Below are positions 59,572 to 64,000 of a stretch of DNA of 64,000 bases, one piece after another. Made by a program: the position numbers and the translations under genes. Origin of the DNA: Corynebacterium sp. MSK008 (GTDB taxonomy: Bacteria; Actinomycetota; Actinomycetes; Mycobacteriales; Mycobacteriaceae). The notes beneath the pieces were generated by a model, which worked only from the letters and a program-made list of their open reading frames with translations, was not told the origin of the DNA and made no database searches. The stretch's first letter is position 1; each line of letters begins with the position of its first letter. The stretch lies in assembly GCF_030232585.1 (NCBI RefSeq), contig NZ_JASPJX010000011.1:40580-104579 (forward strand), written 5' to 3'.

Positions 59572-61556
59572 GCCTCAGCCGCCACAGGCTTCGGCTCCTT
59601 CGGCTCCACAGAAAACAGCTTTTCGCCGGCGCTGACACTGCCAGGCAGAAATAGCCCCGGCAGAACCTCGCCGACCTTCTTCGTGTTGGACACCACCACC
59701 GGGGTGGTCACCTCGTAGCCGGCGGCCTCGATGCCGCCGATGTCGAAGGTGGCCAGCAGGTCGCCCGCGCGCACCTCGTCGCCCTTCTTCACTTGCGGGG
59801 TGAAGTGCTCACCCTTGAGGTTCACGGTGTCGAAGCCGATGTGCATCAACACGTCCACAGGCTTGCCATCGGAGCCGGTGCCGCGCACCGCGTAGGCGTG
59901 GGCGGACGGGAAGGTGACCACCACTTTGCCGTCGAGGGGCGAGCGCAGCTCCCCCACCGTCGGGCGGATCGCCACGCCCCCGCCGAGTTTGGCCTGGGCG
60001 AACATCGGGTCGGAGACGTCCGTCAACGGCAGCGCCTCGCCGGTCAGCGGGGCCGCAACCGGCAGCGCGTCCGCGGACGCCTCGCGCAGCGTGGCCACCG
60101 CGGCGGCGTCGGCGCGCGAATCCTCCGGCGCGTCCGGGTCGATCGTCCCCTGCTTGCCCACCAGGTAGCGGCCGTAACCGTAGGCCGCCGCGAACGCGAT
60201 AACGAACGTCACGGCGGCAAGCGCCAGGAACGTCGGCATGTCGCCGGGGCGCATGGACACAACTCCGATGAAGCCGGCGGCGCCTAATGCGGTGGCCTTG
60301 ACGTCGAAAAGCGCGATCAGCATCGCACCAACGGCAGCCGCGCCCATGCCGATGTAGAACGGCCAGCGCAAACGCAGGTTCACACCGAAGATCGCCGGCT
60401 CGGTGATGCCGAAGACAGCCGAGACACCCGAGGACCCAGCCAGGCCCTTGAGCTTGGCATTGCGCGCCAAGAAGTACACGGCCAGCGCCACCGCGCCCTG
60501 CGCGATGTTGGCCATGGACGCCGTGGGGAAGATAAACGAGCCACCCTGGTTGAACAGCTCCAGCTCAATCGGCGGGAAGGACTGATGCAGTCCCGTGATC
60601 ACGATCGGCGAGTACACCAGGCCGAACAGGAACCCGCCCACCGGGCCGCCCAGGTCGTACAGGCTGGCCAGGCCGTGAATGAGCAGGTCGCCGAGCCAGC
60701 GCACGAACGGGCCGACAGCGATGAAGGTGATAAACCCGGTGATCAGCAGCGTGGCCAGCGGGGTGATCAAGAAGTCCGCGGTGCCCTTCAGTCGGCGGTG
60801 GAACCACTTCTCAATCGTGGCCAGAATCCACGCGACAGCCAGCACCGGAAGCACAGCGCCCTGGTAGCCGCCCTGCGCCACCGGGAAGCCGAACAGGTCC
60901 CAGTACGGCATGGTCCCTTCCGCCATGGACGTGGCCACGTCGTAGCCGTTGACCAGCGCGGGGTGCACCATCGCCATGCCCATGCCGGCGCCCAAGTACT
61001 CGTTGCCGCCGAAGCGCTTCGTCGCGGAAAAACCCACCAGCACCGGCAAGAACGCAAACGGCGCGGACGACAGCACGTTGATGATCTCGGTCAGCCCCTG
61101 GATCTGCGGGAACATCCCCACCAGGGAATCGTCTCCGAACAGCCCCTCCGCGGTGAGCACGTTGTTCAGCGCCATGAGCAGGCCGCCGCCAACCAGGATC
61201 GGAATCAGCGGCACGAAGATGTCGGAAAACACCTTGATAAAGCGGGTGAACCAGCTGCCCTGGTCCGCCGCCACGCTTTTCAGCTCCTCGGTGGAGACCG
61301 CAATGCTTCTCGACGTCATCCCGTCCATCGCCGCAAACACCCTGTCCACGTCGCCAGGGCCGACAATGATCTGGTACATGCCGCCGGTTTCGAACACGCC
61401 CTTGAGATCAGGGTCGTTTTCCAGGGCGGTGGTATCCGCCAGCGATGAATCTTTCAGCACCATCCGCAGACGCGTGGCGCAGTGCGCCGCGCCGACGATG
61501 TTGTCCTCACCGCCCACGGCGGCCAGCACTCGGCCGGCCACGTCCTTATGTTGCAC
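59547..61556 (-). CDS. ptsS: Sucrose-specific PTS enzyme II (EIIBCA)
   Basis: 669 residues. EIIB at the N-terminus with phosphorylated Cys26 ([10 protein letters not shown]), EIIC with about ten membrane segments (about 105-460), and EIIA at the C-terminus with His572 ([10 protein letters not shown]). It takes up and phosphorylates sucrose to sucrose-6-P using HPr-P. Directly follows scrB on the same strand (12 nt), so scrB-ptsS is one operon. Assignment to sucrose rests on the GH32 and fructokinase neighbours and on similarity to ptsS of C. glutamicum. Confidence 0.92.
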   Translation of the reverse strand: MQHKDVAGRVLAAVGGEDNIVGAAHCATRLRMVLKDSSLADTTALENDPDLKGVFETGGMYQIIVGPGDVDRVFAAMDGMTSRSIAVSTEELKSVAADQGSWFTRFIKVFSDIFVPLIPILVGGGLLMALNNVLTAEGLFGDDSLVGMFPQIQGLTEIINVLSSAPFAFLPVLVGFSATKRFGGNEYLGAGMGMAMVHPALVNGYDVATSMAEGTMPYWDLFGFPVAQGGYQGAVLPVLAVAWILATIEKWFHRRLKGTADFLITPLATLLITGFITFIAVGPFVRWLGDLLIHGLASLYDLGGPVGGFLFGLVYSPIVITGLHQSFPPIELELFNQGGSFIFPTASMANIAQGAVALAVYFLARNAKLKGLAGSSGVSAVFGITEPAIFGVNLRLRWPFYIGMGAAAVGAMLIALFDVKATALGAAGFIGVVSMRPGDMPTFLALAAVTFVIAFAAAYGYGRYLVGKQGTIDPDAPEDSRADAAAVATLREASADALPVAAPLTGEALPLTDVSDPMFAQAKLGGGVAIRPTVGELRSPLDGKVVVTFPSAHAYAVRGTGSDGKPVDVLMHIGFDTVNLKGEHFTPQVKKGDEVRAGDLLATFDIGGIEAAGYEVTTPVVVSNTKKVGEVLPGLFLPGSVSAGEKLFSVEPKEPKPVAAEAQTPPASR

Positions 61557-61568
61557 AGTTGTTCCTTC

Positions 61569-62837
61569 CTATTGAGGTGTTAGCGCCGACCACTGCGCCC
61601 CACCGGGAGCAAAGACGGCAAAAGAAAACGCGACTTCCCCGTCGCCCGCGGTGCACTCCACCGCCGCGCCGTCCGCGGTAAGCACCAGCTCACCTGCGGC
61701 GCACTCGGCCCACCGGATACGCCCGCCCACGTCAACCAACACGGTGCCGCGCCCTTTTCCGTCCGGACGCCAGGTCACTGTGGCGCACGTGTGCTCCCCC
61801 TCGGGGACGAGGTCCGCCGCCCAGGGGGCGTCCCCCAGCGCCACCCGCTCGACGAGCATGTCGTGGGCGTCCGGGATCTGCAGGGCGGTGGCCAGGTGGC
61901 CGTCGATAAGCAAAAGCTCCCTGACCAGCGTGAGCTGATGCACCCACCCCTCCGCGGGGAAGGTGGGGGTGTCGTCGCGCGCGGGCAGCCCCATCCAGCC
62001 GAGCATGAGCGCGCCGCCGTTGTTGTCGCTGATGAGCTGCGGCGCATAAAACTCCGAGCCGTAATCCAGCGGGGTGAAATCCCGCTCGACCTCGACCCGC
62101 AGGCCTTCAAGCTTGCCCACGACGTACCCGCAATCGTCCGAATCCGGAAACTGCGGGCAAAACACGAACACGTCGCGCATCTCGCCCGTGGCCTGATCGC
62201 GCATCCGCAGCAGGTTGGGGCACTCCCACATGTAGGCCGAGGCGACGTTGTAGTTCAGGCCCGCGAACTCGATCTCGCCGGCGAACTGCCACGTGTCCAA
62301 GTCGTCCGAGGTGTAGAGCACAGCCGCGCCGGTGCCGTTGTCGCGCTGGGCGCCCAGCACCATCCGCCATGTGCCGTCCGGTGCCTGGGTGACGTGCGGG
62401 TCGCGGTAGTGCGCGGTGTAGCCGTCGGCGGGGCCGTCGATCGCGGGGTTGGTGTCGCGGCGACGGTAGATTCCGCCCATGGGGCCTTCGATGTCGTCCA
62501 CATCCACGATGTTCTGGCTGGTCAACCGCTTTCCGTCGCGTTTGATGTTGCCGGTGTAAAACAGGCGGATCTGGCCGTCGTGCACCACGCCCGAGCCGGA
62601 GTAGCAGCCGTTCTCGTCGTACGACACGCCCGGGTAGAGCGCGTCCGGGAGATGCCGCCACACGCCCGAACCCAACGTGGTCACGGCATGCCCCCAGCCG
62701 GTGCGTTTGGGCTGGGCGGGAAAACTCGGGTCGTGCTGGTAAAACACATGCAGCTCATCGCCGAGCAACATCATCCCGTTCGGGTCGTTGAGCCTGCCTT
62801 GAGGCGCGGTGAGGTGGTGTTTCGGCCGGTACGACAT
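61569..62837 (-). CDS. scrB: Sucrose-6-phosphate hydrolase (GH32)
   Basis: 422 residues. Nucleophile Asp18 in LNDPNG, transition-state stabiliser in HYRDPHV, acid/base Glu in WECPNLL. N-terminal five-bladed propeller and C-terminal beta-sandwich. Cuts sucrose-6-P to glucose-6-P and fructose. TAGAAT lies 6 nt before the ATG (leaderless). The divergent fructokinase starts 18 bp away. Motif copy at 61901-61911 read as L-L-I-D-G. Confidence 0.94.
   Translation of the reverse strand: MSYRPKHHLTAPQGRLNDPNGMMLLGDELHVFYQHDPSFPAQPKRTGWGHAVTTLGSGVWRHLPDALYPGVSYDENGCYSGSGVVHDGQIRLFYTGNIKRDGKRLTSQNIVDVDDIEGPMGGIYRRRDTNPAIDGPADGYTAHYRDPHVTQAPDGTWRMVLGAQRDNGTGAAVLYTSDDLDTWQFAGEIEFAGLNYNVASAYMWECPNLLRMRDQATGEMRDVFVFCPQFPDSDDCGYVVGKLEGLRVEVERDFTPLDYGSEFYAPQLISDNNGGALMLGWMGLPARDDTPTFPAEGWVHQLTLVRELLLIDGHLATALQIPDAHDMLVERVALGDAPWAADLVPEGEHTCATVTWRPDGKGRGTVLVDVGGRIRWAECAAGELVLTADGAAVECTAGDGEVAFSFAVFAPGGAQWSALTPQ
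61901..61911 (+). repeat. Dispersed motif, copy 16
   Basis: Exact match in scrB, read L-L-I-D-G; followed by AAAAGCTCC. Confidence 0.8.
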
Positions 62838-62855
62838 GTGTTTATTCTATGACGC
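62838..62855. promoter_or_regulatory. Overlapping back-to-back -10 boxes of scrB and scrK
   Basis: The intergenic gap is 18 bp. On the minus strand TAGAAT (62849-62844) is 6 nt before the scrB ATG; on the plus strand TATTCT (62843-62848) is 7 nt before the scrK ATG. The boxes share five base pairs, both genes would be leaderless, and each -35 must lie inside the other gene. Confidence 0.55.
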
Positions 62856-63722
62856 ATGATCACCGTGTACGGCGAAGCCCTGGTCGACCTCGTGCCGTCC
62901 GCCCCCGGCCCACTCGCACCGCTGACCCCGGCGCTCGGCGGCGGCCCGTTCAACGTGGCCCGCGCGCTGGGGCGCTTCGGGGCTTCAGTGGCTTTCCAGT
63001 CGCGCCTCTCCTCCGACGCGTACGGCGCGGCGCTGCGGCAATCGCTCCTCGACGCCGACGTCGACCTCTCGCTGTGCCCCAGCGGTGAGGAACCCACCCC
63101 GCTTGCAGTCACCGCATTGCGTGACGACGGCTCCGCCTCCTACACCTTCTACGTCAACGGCACCGCGGACCGGCTCGCCGAACCGGAGCCGGTCGAGGAC
63201 GGCTACGCGGTGTTTGGCACGTTGTCCCTGGCCCTGGAACCCGGCTCGCTGCGCTACGCCGAAGCCGCGCGAGTCAGCGCCGACAACGGCGCGACCGTAT
63301 GCCTGGACCCCAACCTACGGCCCGCGTTTTCCTCCGAAAAGCACCGCCTGTTCCTGCGCGGGCTTCTGGAATCGGTGACGGTGCTAAAGCTTTCCGACGA
63401 GGAAGTCGACTTCCTCGGCGATACCTCGGACGTGCCCGTCGTAGTGACCACCCTCGGCGGCGACGGCATCCGCGTCCGCGCACCGTTCGGTTCCGTGGAG
63501 GTGCGGGCCCCCGCCGTGGAAGTCGCGGACACCATCGGCGCCGGCGACACCATCATGGCCGCGCTGGTCCACCAGTTCGACGCCCGCGGCCTCGACCGTT
63601 CCGCGCTGCTGGCGCTGGGCGAAGGCGAGTGGCGCGAGATCCTGGACTTCGCCGCCCGCGCCGCCGCCATCACTGTCTCCCGCACCGGCGCCGACACGCC
63701 GTACCTGCACGAACTGGCGTAA
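62856..63722 (+). CDS. scrK: PfkB-family carbohydrate kinase, probable fructokinase
   Basis: 288 residues. PfkB signatures: YGEALVDLVP and GGGPFNVARALGRFG at the N-terminus, and DTIGAGDT with catalytic Asp231 near the C-terminus. Fructokinase is expected because the gene is paired with scrB, whose reaction releases free fructose. Symbol scrK is used on that basis. Three copies of a 10-bp tandem repeat begin directly after its stop. Confidence 0.82.
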   Translation: MITVYGEALVDLVPSAPGPLAPLTPALGGGPFNVARALGRFGASVAFQSRLSSDAYGAALRQSLLDADVDLSLCPSGEEPTPLAVTALRDDGSASYTFYVNGTADRLAEPEPVEDGYAVFGTLSLALEPGSLRYAEAARVSADNGATVCLDPNLRPAFSSEKHRLFLRGLLESVTVLKLSDEEVDFLGDTSDVPVVVTTLGGDGIRVRAPFGSVEVRAPAVEVADTIGAGDTIMAALVHQFDARGLDRSALLALGEGEWREILDFAARAAAITVSRTGADTPYLHELA

Positions 63723-63723
63723 G

Positions 63724-63753
63724 CGCGGGTCTGCGCGGGTCTGCGCGGGTCTG
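63724..63753. repeat. 10-bp tandem repeat, three copies
   Basis: Unit GCGCGGGTCT at 63724, 63734 and 63744, directly after the scrK stop codon. Confidence 0.85.
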
Positions 63754-63805
63754 TTTGGTCTGCGCCGGATTCCTGTCTGGCACCGTCTTCTCCCCCCGGC
63801 GCGCG

Positions 63806-63921
63806 GATCTGCTAGTTCCCCGCCCCGCCCTCCTCCAGGCAACTAGCAGATCACGCTCTTACCGACAACGCCTTTCAACACCACCTGCACAAACAAAAAC
63901 TTGGACAGTTGATCTGCTAGT
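63806..63921. repeat. GATCTGCTAGT repeats (two direct, one inverted)
   Basis: Copies at 63806-63816 and 63911-63921 on the plus strand and 63842-63852 on the minus strand. The first two form a 12-bp inverted repeat around a GC-rich loop. Could be a former target site or recombination remnant. Confidence 0.7.
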
Positions 63922-63924
63922 GCT

Positions 63925-64000
63925 GTCATGTCTTGACACTTTTTGGACATGGAGTCTGGTGAGTTTTTGGACGTGGAGTCTGGTCACTTATTGGACATCA
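63925..64000 (+). mobile_element. Possible terminal region of an insertion sequence
   Basis: After TGTCATGTCTTGACAC, a 24-bp unit (TTTTTGGAC-TGGAGTCTGGT-) occurs at 63940-63963 and 63964-63987 and starts again at 63988. Repeats containing TTGGACA near an end starting with TGT are typical of IS21-like left ends, which carry several transposase-binding repeats. The transposase would lie beyond the window, so this is tentative. Confidence 0.4.

Overview
The window is a GC-rich (about two-thirds G+C by eye) actinobacterial chromosome segment, almost certainly from a Corynebacterium. Evidence: the guaB2-guaB3 / sigD-rsdA / whiB-family / groEL-groES / tsaD-rimI-tsaB-tsaE-alr order, an ESX-4 type VII secretion locus between rplM-rpsI and the truA/rplQ cluster, a spc ribosomal operon interrupted by non-ribosomal genes as in corynebacteria, a sucrose PTS, and many apparently leaderless mRNAs (a -10 box 6-9 nt before ATG/GTG).

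Layout. 1-8 kb: two tandem PspC-family membrane proteins, then the guanine-nucleotide block guaA, an orphan PAS protein, guaB3 and guaB2, all on the minus strand. 8-12 kb: a DUF5319 protein, anti-sigma RsdA, ECF sigma SigD, a divergent WhiB-family regulator, groEL and groES with a CIRCE operator. 12-17 kb: a translationally coupled minus-strand run for t6A-tRNA synthesis (tsaD, rimI, tsaB, tsaE) with alr and two unknown membrane proteins. 17.8-20.4 kb: a degenerate alpha/beta hydrolase and an unusual three-gene operon of unknown function that resembles a type VII substrate cassette. 20-24 kb: glmM, an HNH protein, rpsI-rplM. 24.3-33.2 kb: a complete ESX-4 locus (esxA, esxB, T7SS-associated protein, eccC, eccD, mycP, eccB). 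33-41.6 kb: a large membrane protein, truA, rplQ-rpoA-rpsD-rpsK-rpsM, infA, an L,D-transpeptidase, map. 41.6-46.8 kb: adk-secY, a 500-bp repeat-rich gap, then rplO-rpmD-rpsE-rplR-rplF-rpsH. 47-52.8 kb: an island inside the spc operon (M20 amidohydrolase, DUF2786 protein, fdhD, OFA-type MFS transporter, an unknown protein). 52.9-55.3 kb: rplE-rplX-rplN and a divergent formate/nitrite channel. 55.3-63.7 kb: two dynamin-like GTPases, thiD, and a sucrose module (ptsS, scrB, divergent scrK). The last 280 bp hold short tandem/inverted repeats and what looks like the end of an insertion sequence.

The most unexpected signal is not a gene. An 11-bp motif, CGTCGATARGC, occurs exactly 16 times (plus many one-off variants), on both strands, in coding sequence in all three reading frames and in intergenic DNA. 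It forces rare ATA and AGG codons, so it appears to be kept at the DNA level. Its function cannot be read from this window. Other items worth a look are the putative secretion-substrate operon at 18.7-20.4 kb, the overlapping face-to-face -10 boxes in the 18-bp scrB/scrK gap, the repeat-dense rplO-secY gap, and a fossil of the guaA 3' end behind the first PspC gene.

In this annotation, family assignments rest on recognised motifs and synteny. Starts given as leaderless are inferred from -10-like hexamers only.
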